Shown: piece after piece, positions 1-7,809 of the stretch
Layout: each line of letters starts with the position of its first letter
Numbering within the stretch: position 1 is the stretch's first letter
Source of the DNA: an uncultured Bacteroidales bacterium
GTDB taxonomy: Bacteria > Bacteroidota > Bacteroidia > Bacteroidales > UBA932
Reading direction: 5' to 3'
NCBI GenBank assembly: GCA_937899055.1
Contig: CALBPX010000038.1
Location: 1 to 8,271 of the forward strand
DNA: 8,271 nt
Translations under genes and position numbers: made by a program
Notes under the pieces: generated by a model
Database searches by the model: none
What the model was told of the DNA's origin: nothing
The model's input: the letters and a program-made list of their open reading frames with translations, nothing else

Positions 1-18
1 ACGACGCTCTTCCGATCT
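1..18. other. Illumina TruSeq adapter remnant at contig end
   Basis: The first 18 bases, ACGACGCTCTTCCGATCT, match exactly the 3' end of the universal Illumina TruSeq read-1 adapter, directly beside the insertion point. Genomic sequence therefore starts at about position 19. This is an untrimmed library artefact. It also shows that the left edge of the window is the end of an assembled contig and that the open frame running through it (the first YitT gene) must not be read into these bases. Confidence 0.96.
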
Positions 19-965
19 TTGCCCAGGTGCACGCCTGTCTTGATCTCCTCGAAGCCTTCGCCATAGACGTTGCGCGTCGGGGAGATGGACATGAAGGCAC
101 GCGGGTCGATATCCTTGATGACCTTGGAGAGGCCGGAGAGCTGAGCCTGGTTGATCAGGATCAGCAGGACGTTCTTGTCCTGCTTGGTGTACCAGCCCTG
201 GGCCTTGAGGACGGTCACACCGCGGTCCATTTTGTGGATGATGTGGTCTGCAATCTGGTCATACTTGGTTGAGAAGATGTAAACCTGAACGCTCTGGCGG
301 CTGCCGGCTACCATCATGTCAACTATCTGAGAGCATGAGGCTATGAGCATATAGCCGTAAAGAACCGTTGCCAGCCTCATTCCCCAGGTTTCGGTTCCTG
401 TTACATTGCCTGCCGCATCGGTAATCTCCTTTGCCGGAATCAGGAGCGAGCTGGCAATAATTACAAGGTCCATGTAAAGAATCATGCGGCCGGGAGCTAT
501 GTTGTGATATTTGGCAACCATCAGGGCCACTATGTCTGTTCCGCCCGTGCTGCCTCCCTGAGAGAAGCTGATTCCTATTCCGAGGCCGCTGAGCACGCCT
601 CCGAAAATTGCACTCAGAAGCTTTCCGTTGGAAATTGCAATTTCATTTATGAAATCCTGCGGAATGAACTGGGGCACAAACTGGAAGAACAGCGTTGCCA
701 TTATTATGGCATATACTGTCTTGGCTCCAAAACCTTTACCCAAAACCTTGAGGGCAATCAACAGCAGAATGATGTTGATTGTAAAGTAGGTTATGGAAAT
801 AGGCACTCCGAACGCATAGAGTATGATGGAAGAAATACCAGAAACGCCTCCTCCAACCAAATTATTAGGAATCAGGAAGATGCACCAACCCAAAACATAG
901 CAGAGAAGGCCGAGGGTAATTATGAAATAGGCCTTGACCCCTCTAAGTATTTTTTTTGTTTCCAT
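19..965 (-). CDS. YitT family membrane protein (DUF161 + DUF2179), copy 1, C-terminus missing
   Basis: Integral inner-membrane protein of the YitT/DUF161-DUF2179 family; substrate unknown, usually described as a putative transporter. About 315 genuine residues can be read from ATG at 965-963. Hydrophobic segments lie at about residues 12-32, 56-75, 84-98, 117-135, 161-177 and 198-218. The family motif GGSTGGTDIVAL is at 137-148. The soluble DUF2179 domain follows from about 222 (SRQSVQVYIFS), with RGVTVLKAQGWYTKQ at 248-262. Judged by the neighbouring 323-residue paralogue, only about 10-20 residues are lost, because the frame runs into adapter sequence at 18. It starts 29 nt after the stop of the paralogue and is the last gene seen in the operon. 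Codon choice changes sharply at about residue 240 (position ~248): beyond it almost every codon ends in G or C, which suggests that 19 to ~250 comes from another genome. The family call is firm; the native sequence of the last 75 residues is doubtful. Confidence 0.9.
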
Positions 966-994
966 GACAAAATATTATGCTCTAACCAAACTTG

Positions 995-1966
995 CTAACT
1001 GTCTATCCACTTGACGAGTTTCTTCAGGCGGCTTTCCGTGGATTTTTTCTTGCTGCCCTTTATCTGGGCAAACCCCAGACCATAAACGGCCGACACATTG
1101 GTCACCGATATGAAAGCCTTTGGATCCACCAGCTTTACAGACTGGGTAATTTCGTTGAGTTTCTGCTTTCGGGCTATCACTATCAGAACCTTGCCTTCCT
1201 GCTTGGAGTACCAGCCCACAGAATCCAGGGCGGTAACCCCGCGGTTGTGCTCATACATCAGATTGTCGGCCACCTGCTCGTACTTCTGGGAGAATATGAC
1301 TATCTGCACGCTCTGCTCGCTGCCGGTCAGTATCATATCTACCATATATGAAAATGCTATGGTAAAGATGTAACCGAAAATCACATCGCTGAGCCCCTTG
1401 CCCGGAAGAAGCATAATGGAGGCAACTATGCAGAAATCGGTGTACAGAAAGACCTTGCCTGGCGAAATATCGCGATACTTGTTAATTATAAGAGCCACTA
1501 TATCGGTTCCGCCTGTGCTGCCGTTGCGCTTGAAAATCAGGGCAATGCCGGCTGCACAAACAAAGCCGCCGATGATGGGGTTCACAAGATACCGCAGCGC
1601 AGCCTGCGGACTTTCGGGCGGAATGGTGTTCAGGCCTATGTTGTAAATCCACTCCATCTTGGGCATTATAGCAAAGAATACCGTTGACAGAATTATGCTG
1701 TAGATTGTCTTGAATCCGAAACCTCTTCCGAGAACTATAGTTCCTATTACCAGCAGCACGGCATTTATGGAGCCGAAAAATACCGGAATGGGTATGCCTG
1801 TGGCATAGTTGAGCACCGTACAGAAACCTACCAGCCCGCCGCCTGAAATTCCTGTAGGCACTACAAAAGCCTGCCATGCAAAGGTGTAGATGAACACCCC
1901 TACCGTTATCAGGAAATAATCCAGAATCAGTTTTTTGGCAGAAACCTTTTTCTTGAGTTCAGGCAT
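995..1966 (-). CDS. YitT family membrane protein (DUF161 + DUF2179), copy 2, complete
   Basis: A complete 323-residue YitT-family protein: an N-terminal multi-pass domain (DUF161) followed by a soluble DUF2179 domain. Transmembrane segments are likely at about 13-35, 60-80, 86-102, 128-146, 171-188 and 194-214. The motif GSTGGTDIVALI lies at 149-160 and SGGGLVGF at 41-48. The DUF2179 part spans about 216-303, with QSVQIVIFSQKYEQVADNL at 218-236 and RGVTALDSVGWYSKQEGKV at 242-260, closely parallel to the copy downstream. The last 20 residues are lysine-rich and cytoplasmic in character. The ATG at 1966-1964 follows the leuS stop by 8 nt, so co-transcription with leuS is likely. The transported substrate is unknown for the family, so no function beyond a putative membrane transporter is claimed. 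The two copies are clearly diverged paralogues and not a recent duplication. Confidence 0.93.
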   Translation of the reverse strand: MPELKKKVSAKKLILDYFLITVGVFIYTFAWQAFVVPTGISGGGLVGFCTVLNYATGIPIPVFFGSINAVLLVIGTIVLGRGFGFKTIYSIILSTVFFAIMPKMEWIYNIGLNTIPPESPQAALRYLVNPIIGGFVCAAGIALIFKRNGSTGGTDIVALIINKYRDISPGKVFLYTDFCIVASIMLLPGKGLSDVIFGYIFTIAFSYMVDMILTGSEQSVQIVIFSQKYEQVADNLMYEHNRGVTALDSVGWYSKQEGKVLIVIARKQKLNEITQSVKLVDPKAFISVTNVSAVYGLGFAQIKGSKKKSTESRLKKLVKWIDS

Positions 1967-1974
1967 CTTTACAT

Positions 1975-4773
1975 CTAAAATACAATGTTAATTATTCTTC
2001 CGGGAACTACTATCACCTTCTTAACGGGCTTACCTGCCAGATACTTAGCCGTTTCCGGGGCTTCCATGACGGCCTTTTCGGCTGCTGACCTGCCCACAGT
2101 CTTTGAGAGCGTGAGCTTGAAGCGGGTCTTGCCGTTGAAGGAAACCGGATAGTCAAAACTGTCTTCCTTGGTATATTCCTCAAGATACATCGGAAAATCG
2201 GCAAACGAAATGCTTTGGTCATGTCCTGCCATCTGCCAAAGTTCCTCAGCGATATGGGGAGCAAACGGGCTCAGAAGCACAATCATAGGAACAAGAATCT
2301 TCTTTTTGTTGCACTTGAGGGCTCCGAGTTCGTTCACGGCTACCATGAACGCTGCTATTGAGGTGTTGTAGGAGAAATTCTCTATGTCGGTTTCAACCTT
2401 GTGGATGAGCTTGTGAAGTATCTTGAGTTCATCTGCATTGGGCTCCTGATCTGAAAGGCTGAAATCTCCGAGGCCTTCGCCTCCTCCGAAGAACAGCCTC
2501 CAGAATTTTTTGAGGAAACGGTGGACTCCGTCTATGCCCTTGGTATCCCACGGCTTGCTCATTTCAACCGGGCCAAGGAACATTTCGTAAAGGCGGAGGG
2601 TATCTGCTCCGTACTTTTCGCAGATGTTGTCCGGATTTACAACATTGAACATACTCTTGCTCATCTTCTCAATTGCCCATCCGCAGATATAGTCTCCGTC
2701 TTCCAGCACAAACTCGGCGTCTTTGTACTCCGGCCTCCAGTTCCTGAAGGCTTCCAGATTGAGCTTGTCGTTATCTACCAGATTCACATCAACATGAATC
2801 TCGGTTGTATCGTAATTGCCTTTCAGACCGCAGGATACAAAAGTGTTGGTATTCTTGATACGGTAAACAAAGTTTGAACGGCCCTGAATCATGCCCTGGT
2901 TCACAAGTTTCTTGAACGGTTCTTTCTGGCATACATATCCGAGGTCAAAGAGGAACTTGTTCCAGAATCTGGAGTAAATCAGATGTCCGGTTGCGTGTTC
3001 TGTTCCTCCAACATAGAGGTCCACATCCTTCCAGTAGCGGTCTGCCTCAGTGCTTACAAGGGCCTTGTCGTTTTTGGGGTCCATGTATCTGAGATAGTAG
3101 GCGCTGCTGCCCGCAAAGCCGGGCATCGTGCTCTTTTCCAGAGGATATCCGTTGTATGTCCAGTCTTTTGCACGGGCCAGCGGAGGTTCGCCGTTTTCAG
3201 CAGGCTTGAATGTTTCAATGTCCGGAAGAGTAAGCGGGAGTTCGCTCTCCGGAATCGGAGTTGCTATTCCGTCTTTGTAGTAAATCGGGAACGGCTCTCC
3301 CCAATATCTCTGGCGTGAGAAGATAGCATCGCGGAGCCTGTAGTTTACGGTTCTGTGGCCTATGCCCCTGTACTCAATTTCTTCTATTGCCGTAGGAATG
3401 GCTTCCTTTACGGTGCGGCCGTTGAGGAAACCGCTGTTGATCATAATTCCGTCCTTGGCATCAAAGCTCTCCTGAGAAACATCGCAGCCCTCAATCAGAG
3501 GAACTATCTCAAGTCCGAATTTCTTGGCAAAGGCATAGTCGCGGCTGTCGTGCGCCGGAACCGCCATAATTGCACCGGTTCCGTAGCCGGAAAGTACATA
3601 TTCCGCAATCCATACCGGAACCTTTTTGCCGGTGAACGGGTTTTCGGCCCAGGAGCCTGAGAACACTCCGGTTACGGTTTTGGTTTCTGCTATCCTTTCG
3701 CGCTCTGTCTTTTTTCTCACATAGGCAAGGTACTCATCTACAGAAGGTTTCTGGGCTGCGGTGGTAAGCTTTTCTACCCACTCGCTCTCCGGAGCAACTA
3801 CCATGAAGGTAACTCCGAACACGGTGTCGGCGCGGGTGGTAAAGATTTCCATATCGTAAGTCCGGTCAAACTGACTCCCGTCCGCAGGGCTCGGATTTGT
3901 AACCTTGAACACCATCTGGGCTCCGTATGAACGGCCTATCCAGTTACGCTGCATTTCTTTGAGCGAATCGCTCCACTGCAGGCTTTCCAGATCGTCCAGA
4001 AGCCTTCCGGCATAGGCCGAAATCCTGAGCTGCCACTGCTTCATCTTCTTCTGCTCCACAGGATAACCTCCGCGGACAGAAAGCCCCTCCTTTACCTCGT
4101 CGTTGGCAAGCACCGTTCCCAGGGCCTGGCACCAGTTCACGGAAGTTTCGCCCAGATAGGCAATCCTGTACTGCATGAGGATGTCGGCTTTCTGCTTGTC
4201 GGAAAAAGCCTTCCATTCCTGAGCAGTGAACACCGGAACATCCCCGCAGGCGGCCTTGACCTTTGCATTTCCTTCCACCTCAAATCTGGATATGAGTTCG
4301 GTAACCGGTTCGGCGGAGTCGGTTTCTTTGTTGTACCAACTTCCGAACATCTTCAGAAATGCCCACTGAGTCCATTTGTAATACTCAGGATCACAGGTTC
4401 TTACCTCGCGGTCCCAATCAAAGGAAAAACCTATTCTGTCCAGTTGGCTGCGGTAACGGTCTATGTTCTCAAATGTGGTAACCCTCGGATGCTGGCCGGT
4501 CTGTATGGCATATTGCTCTGCCGGAAGCCCGAACGCATCGTAGCCCATCGGATGAAGAACATTAAATCCTTTGAGTCTTTTGTAACGCGAATATATGTCG
4601 CTTGCTATGTAGCCAAGCGGATGACCCACATGCAGTCCGGCTCCCGAAGGATAGGGAAACATGTCCAGCACATAATACTTGGGCTTGGAAGGGTCTGTTA
4701 CGGCAGAAAAAGTTTTGTTTTCTGCCCAGTATTTCTGCCACTTGGCTTCAATTTGATTGAACTTGTAATCCAT
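1975..4773 (-). CDS. leuS: Leucine--tRNA ligase (LeuRS), class Ia
   Basis: Cytoplasmic leucyl-tRNA synthetase, which charges tRNA-Leu with leucine using ATP. The 932-residue protein is complete and longer than the ~860 residues of E. coli LeuRS. The HIGH motif appears as HVGH at 48-51 and the KMSKS loop as KMSKS at 703-707. The CP1 editing domain lies at about 280-480, with the threonine-rich FTTRADTVFG at 311-320 and GTGAIMAVPAHDSRD at 398-412; D412 corresponds by motif to the conserved editing aspartate. YVGGTEHATGHLIYSRFW at 587-604 is another signature. The anticodon-binding region is at about 750-880 and the small C-terminal domain at 880-932. Extra sequence at about 150-205 and at 632-695 (just before KMSKS) is what I expect of Bacteroidota LeuRS. 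The ATG at 4773-4771 lies 11 nt after the upstream stop; MDYKFNQIEAKWQKYW is a normal start for the family. It is the essential gene in the middle of the operon. Confidence 0.98.
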   Translation of the reverse strand: MDYKFNQIEAKWQKYWAENKTFSAVTDPSKPKYYVLDMFPYPSGAGLHVGHPLGYIASDIYSRYKRLKGFNVLHPMGYDAFGLPAEQYAIQTGQHPRVTTFENIDRYRSQLDRIGFSFDWDREVRTCDPEYYKWTQWAFLKMFGSWYNKETDSAEPVTELISRFEVEGNAKVKAACGDVPVFTAQEWKAFSDKQKADILMQYRIAYLGETSVNWCQALGTVLANDEVKEGLSVRGGYPVEQKKMKQWQLRISAYAGRLLDDLESLQWSDSLKEMQRNWIGRSYGAQMVFKVTNPSPADGSQFDRTYDMEIFTTRADTVFGVTFMVVAPESEWVEKLTTAAQKPSVDEYLAYVRKKTERERIAETKTVTGVFSGSWAENPFTGKKVPVWIAEYVLSGYGTGAIMAVPAHDSRDYAFAKKFGLEIVPLIEGCDVSQESFDAKDGIMINSGFLNGRTVKEAIPTAIEEIEYRGIGHRTVNYRLRDAIFSRQRYWGEPFPIYYKDGIATPIPESELPLTLPDIETFKPAENGEPPLARAKDWTYNGYPLEKSTMPGFAGSSAYYLRYMDPKNDKALVSTEADRYWKDVDLYVGGTEHATGHLIYSRFWNKFLFDLGYVCQKEPFKKLVNQGMIQGRSNFVYRIKNTNTFVSCGLKGNYDTTEIHVDVNLVDNDKLNLEAFRNWRPEYKDAEFVLEDGDYICGWAIEKMSKSMFNVVNPDNICEKYGADTLRLYEMFLGPVEMSKPWDTKGIDGVHRFLKKFWRLFFGGGEGLGDFSLSDQEPNADELKILHKLIHKVETDIENFSYNTSIAAFMVAVNELGALKCNKKKILVPMIVLLSPFAPHIAEELWQMAGHDQSISFADFPMYLEEYTKEDSFDYPVSFNGKTRFKLTLSKTVGRSAAEKAVMEAPETAKYLAGKPVKKVIVVPGRIINIVF

Positions 4774-4784
4774 TGTGTATAAAA

Positions 4785-6146
4785 CTATTTCTTAATTCCA
4801 AACTTGGTTCCCTGAGCCAGACGGAACTCTATGGCCAGAGATATCTTTACCGGCACCTTCCTGCCGTTGATTTCGGCCGGAGTCCACCTGGGCGATGCCT
4901 TGAGAACCTTTATGACTTCTTTGTCTATGTCATCGCTGAGGCTGGTGGTTATCTTAACACCGCTTACCTTTCCGTTTTTATCTACGGTAATTTCGGCCAC
5001 TTCAGTGCCTTCTGTCTGTGCGGCTATTGCACTGTCGGGATACTTGACATAATGATATACCCAGTCTTTGAGGAATGTCCGCTCGTCGCCCTTCATGAAC
5101 ATTGCCCGCTTATCTACTTCAGCCTGACTGTAAATGCGTCCGTCTTCCGTTTCTTCGGAGGAACTCTTTTCAAAGCTTTCTTTGGAGGCCAGAACCAGCG
5201 AATAGGTATATACAAATTCTACCGTCTGCAAAAGCCTCAGATAATCAATCTTGTCCGGCGTATCGTGAATGGTTCCGCAGATGTTGCTGTAGCCCGATGT
5301 AAACAGGGTGAACGGAATGTCCAGAGAGTGAAAATTTCTGTAATCGGCTCCAACCGGTTCTTTCTCAGCGATTTTTACATTCAGGCTGAACGGACTTTCG
5401 GATACGGTGAAAATGTCTTTGAGTATGGCTTTGTCCGGAAGACCCATGAAGGCCTGGAACTCGTTGGGCCCGCTGTCGCGCCCCACGCAGTTGACATCTA
5501 CCATAAACTTTATCTTGTCAACATCCTTGAAAGAACGATTCAGAAAATACCAGCTTCCGGCCTGCGAAAGATTTCCGGCACCAAAGAACGCAAAGATTAC
5601 GCTCCTTGGAAACATGAACTTGTTGCGGGCCACCAGGGCAGCCACCTGAAGCAGGGTTGCAACTCCGCTTGCATTGGAATAGGCTCCGGGAAATATTCTC
5701 CTGCGCAACTGCCCGTCTATAGACAGGTCTTCGTAACCCGGGCCGTCCAGCTGAGCTCCCAGAAGAATAAATTCTCCGTTCTTGGCAGGATCATATCCGG
5801 GAATAATGCCCACTATGTTGCGGGAACTGAGTGTATCGCCGGTTACTGGATTGGCAAAGCCAAAGTCGTCGCCGTCGGCCGGAGAGAGCATTATGGCTCC
5901 AAGGTCCTGCATAAAATCATAGACATATTTGGCCGCCAGCTTTTCCTCGGCGCTTCCGGCCTTGCGGCCCTTCATTTCTTCCGAAGCAAGGTAGGCCACC
6001 TGCTTTTTCAGACTGTCTTCCAGACTGCGGGGAATCTCGGGGCGTCTTCCGCCTATGTCCTGGGCATTGGCCACAAATGCACCGCCTGCCGTCAGAAGGC
6101 AGACAGTGCAGAAGGTCAGAATTCCGTTGGAAAAAAATCTTGACAT
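4785..6146 (-). CDS. Secreted M28-peptidase-like protein, active site lost, fused to TonB C-terminal domain
   Basis: A 453-residue exported protein. Residues 1-28 form a signal peptide with a probable signal-peptidase I site after ANA (26-28), so the mature protein should be periplasmic. Residues ~45-320 follow the M28 (aminopeptidase-like) fold: RNIVGIIPG (109-117), then LLGAQLDG (128-135), PGAYSNASGVATLL (153-166), IFAFFGAGNLSQAGS (184-198), VDVNCVGR (216-223), DIPFTLFTSG (276-285) and IHDTPDKID (293-301). Compared with the usual GAHxDH, GADDNASG, EE and NLDMVG motifs, the zinc ligands and catalytic Glu are replaced by Q132, S157, G191/N192 and N219; only H294 of the five ligands, plus D134, remain. 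Residues ~345-442 are a TonB_C domain (KYPDSAIAAQ, ITVDKNGKVSGVKI, ASPRWTPAEINGRKVPV). Its ATG abuts the gcvT stop (TAA then ATG at 6146), suggesting translational coupling. It is probably a non-catalytic binding or scaffold protein. The domain calls are firm; loss of catalysis is inferred from motifs. Confidence 0.85.
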   Translation of the reverse strand: MSRFFSNGILTFCTVCLLTAGGAFVANAQDIGGRRPEIPRSLEDSLKKQVAYLASEEMKGRKAGSAEEKLAAKYVYDFMQDLGAIMLSPADGDDFGFANPVTGDTLSSRNIVGIIPGYDPAKNGEFILLGAQLDGPGYEDLSIDGQLRRRIFPGAYSNASGVATLLQVAALVARNKFMFPRSVIFAFFGAGNLSQAGSWYFLNRSFKDVDKIKFMVDVNCVGRDSGPNEFQAFMGLPDKAILKDIFTVSESPFSLNVKIAEKEPVGADYRNFHSLDIPFTLFTSGYSNICGTIHDTPDKIDYLRLLQTVEFVYTYSLVLASKESFEKSSSEETEDGRIYSQAEVDKRAMFMKGDERTFLKDWVYHYVKYPDSAIAAQTEGTEVAEITVDKNGKVSGVKITTSLSDDIDKEVIKVLKASPRWTPAEINGRKVPVKISLAIEFRLAQGTKFGIKK

Positions 6147-7253
6147 TTAACCCTTGTAGAACGGAGGTCTTACAACAACTGCTTTGAGGAGTTTGTCGCG
6201 GACCTTGATAAAGATTTCTGTATCAAGCTTGTAGAGAGGAGCCTCTACATATCCCATTCCAATGGGGCGCCCACAGCACGGAGTGAGGCTTCCACTGGTA
6301 ACATGGCCTATTACACGGCCCTCTGCGTTGCAGATTTCATAGCCGTGGCGGGGTACTCCCCTGTCTATTAGCTCAAAACCGCAGAGCCTTCTCTTCAGGC
6401 CCTCGGCCTTCTGCTTTAGCATGTAATCCTTGTCCACAAAGTCTCCCTTTACATCGTTGAACTTGGTAATCCAACCCAGATTTGCCTCCAGAGGAGAAGT
6501 GCTGTCGTCTATGTCGTTGCCATAGAGGCAGAAGCCCATCTCCAGGCGGAGAGTATCGCGGCAGCCGAGTCCTGCGGGAACAATGTCAAACTCCTTTCCT
6601 GCCTCAAAGATTGCTTCAAATATCTTGAGAGCATCCTCGTTCTTCATGTAAACCTCGCATCCGCCTGCTCCGGTATAGCCTGTTGTTGAGAGTATTACAT
6701 CCTTTACTCCGGCTACTTCCAGAATCTTGAAGGTATAATATTCCATACCCAGAACATCCTCTTTGCAGAGCTTCTGCATCACCTTCATGGCATTTGGGCC
6801 CTGAACCGCAAGCTGGCTTATCTGATCTGAAATGTTGCAGAAATCCACGCCAGGAGTAAGGCCGAACTTAGGTGCAAACCGGCAAAGATGTGCAAAGTCC
6901 TTGTCTATGTTTGCGGCATTGGGAACCAGCATGTAGCTTTCCGGATTTATGCAGTAAACCAGCAGGTCGTCAACTATTCCGCCCTGTCCGTTGGGAAGGC
7001 ATGAGTACTGAACCTTTCCTGGGAAGAGTACAGAAGCATCGTTGCTTGTTACATACTGTATGAATTTGAGCGCATTGGGGCCTTTTACGGTAAATTCGCC
7101 CATGTGGGAAACGTCAAAAACTCCCACGCTCTGCCTTACGGCCAGATGTTCCGCCCTGATTCCGGTATATTCAAGTGGCATGTTGAAACCTGCGAACGGG
7201 GTCATCTTTGCGCCCAGTTCAATGTGTTTCTGAGTATAAGCTGTTGTCTTCAT
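6147..7253 (-). CDS. gcvT: Glycine cleavage system T protein (aminomethyltransferase)
   Basis: A 368-residue aminomethyltransferase. It takes the aminomethyl group from the lipoyl arm of H-protein, transfers the methylene to tetrahydrofolate and releases ammonia; it is cytoplasmic. Family signatures in order: FAGFNMPLEYTG (20-31), VFDVSHMGEF (45-54), GGIVDDLLVY (91-100, with the conserved D95-D96 pair that includes the folate-binding aspartate), VPNAANIDKD (110-119), LAVQGPNA (148-155), GYTGAGGCEVYM (192-203), PAGLGCRDTLRLEMG (226-240), PLEANLGW (254-261) and VTSGSLTPCCG (318-328). The frame is open up to a TTG at 7286, but the ATG at 7253-7251 gives MKTTAYTQKHIELG, the usual family N-terminus, and is preferred. 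The start lies 33 nt after the lipoprotein stop; no glycine riboswitch fits in that gap. Genes for the P, H and L proteins are not in the window, so the rest of the system must be encoded elsewhere. Confidence 0.97.
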   Translation of the reverse strand: MKTTAYTQKHIELGAKMTPFAGFNMPLEYTGIRAEHLAVRQSVGVFDVSHMGEFTVKGPNALKFIQYVTSNDASVLFPGKVQYSCLPNGQGGIVDDLLVYCINPESYMLVPNAANIDKDFAHLCRFAPKFGLTPGVDFCNISDQISQLAVQGPNAMKVMQKLCKEDVLGMEYYTFKILEVAGVKDVILSTTGYTGAGGCEVYMKNEDALKIFEAIFEAGKEFDIVPAGLGCRDTLRLEMGFCLYGNDIDDSTSPLEANLGWITKFNDVKGDFVDKDYMLKQKAEGLKRRLCGFELIDRGVPRHGYEICNAEGRVIGHVTSGSLTPCCGRPIGMGYVEAPLYKLDTEIFIKVRDKLLKAVVVRPPFYKG

Positions 7254-7286
7254 AAATCTAATATCTTGATAACTATTATTCAACAA

Positions 7287-7793
7287 TTATTTCTTCTTAT
7301 AGACCCAGGCATCCGGAGCTTTCTGATGAGCCTTAACAAGTGCCTTGCGGGCCTCATCCAGAGTCTCATATCCTCCTATTGCCACATACTTCAGGCCTCC
7401 TCCGTAAAATGCAAACGGAGCCTCCAGAATTCCGGCGTTGTCTTTGAGGCTTTTGGAAACCAGCTCATCGGTCTTGAACGCCCCTACTATGATGTAATAT
7501 GTCTTGTCAAGGCTTGATTGCGGAGTAAGATTCAGGCCGTTGACGGCTGCCTTGCCGGCTGCGGGAGCTTCCGTTTCTGCCACTTCTCCCTCAGAGGCAA
7601 GCTTTTTCTGTACGGAGGTATCGGAGGCTGCAAGCCGAGCCTTGTCAGAAGCTTCCTTCTGAGCTATGAGTTCCTTCTTCTTTGCAATGTCCTGGGAAGT
7701 GGGCATGTCAAGCCTTGAACGCACCCAGTCGCAACCCGAAACCGTCAGGGCCAGAGCTGTCAAAACGATAAGAAATCTCTTGTCCATATCCAT
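7287..7793 (-). CDS. SPOR-domain lipoprotein
   Basis: A 168-residue envelope protein. A lipoprotein signal peptide ends in the lipobox VSGC, with C21 as the lipidated cysteine. Residues ~32-70 are rich in Lys, Glu, Ala and Gln and probably helical. A linker rich in Ala and Gly follows to ~95. Residues ~97-167 form a SPOR domain (TYYIIVGAFKTDELVSKSL, then GLKYVAIGGYETLDEARKAL and DAWVYKK), a fold that binds glycan strands stripped of stem peptides, often at the division site. It is therefore likely an outer-membrane-anchored peptidoglycan-binding protein; the exact role is not known. Two in-frame ATGs, at 7793 and 7787, both leave an intact signal peptide; the second (MDKRFLIV) is also plausible and would leave a slightly longer 5' leader. 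It is the first gene of the operon, directly downstream of a Bacteroidota-type promoter candidate. Confidence 0.9.
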   Translation of the reverse strand: MDMDKRFLIVLTALALTVSGCDWVRSRLDMPTSQDIAKKKELIAQKEASDKARLAASDTSVQKKLASEGEVAETEAPAAGKAAVNGLNLTPQSSLDKTYYIIVGAFKTDELVSKSLKDNAGILEAPFAFYGGGLKYVAIGGYETLDEARKALVKAHQKAPDAWVYKKK

Positions 7794-7809
7794 AAAGAAT
7801 ATAATCGGG

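Noticed and set aside
504..998. A 164-codon plus-strand open frame antisense to the first YitT gene.
   Set aside because: A shadow frame: the translation is charged and low in structure, and the minus strand gives an unmistakable membrane protein.
4773..6143. A 456-codon plus-strand open frame lying across the whole M28-TonB gene.
   Set aside because: It is codon-aligned antisense to the real gene and exists only because TTA, CTA and TCA codons are absent from it. The translation has no recognisable domain, while the minus strand has a signal peptide and two clear domains.
7254..7286. An 11-residue N-terminal extension of GcvT from a TTG codon.
   Set aside because: The ATG at 7253 gives the family's normal MKTT...KHI start, and the extension has no matching residues in the family as I know it.
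7254..7286. A glycine riboswitch upstream of gcvT.
   Set aside because: The gap is only 33 nt, far too short for an aptamer, and no conserved core is visible.
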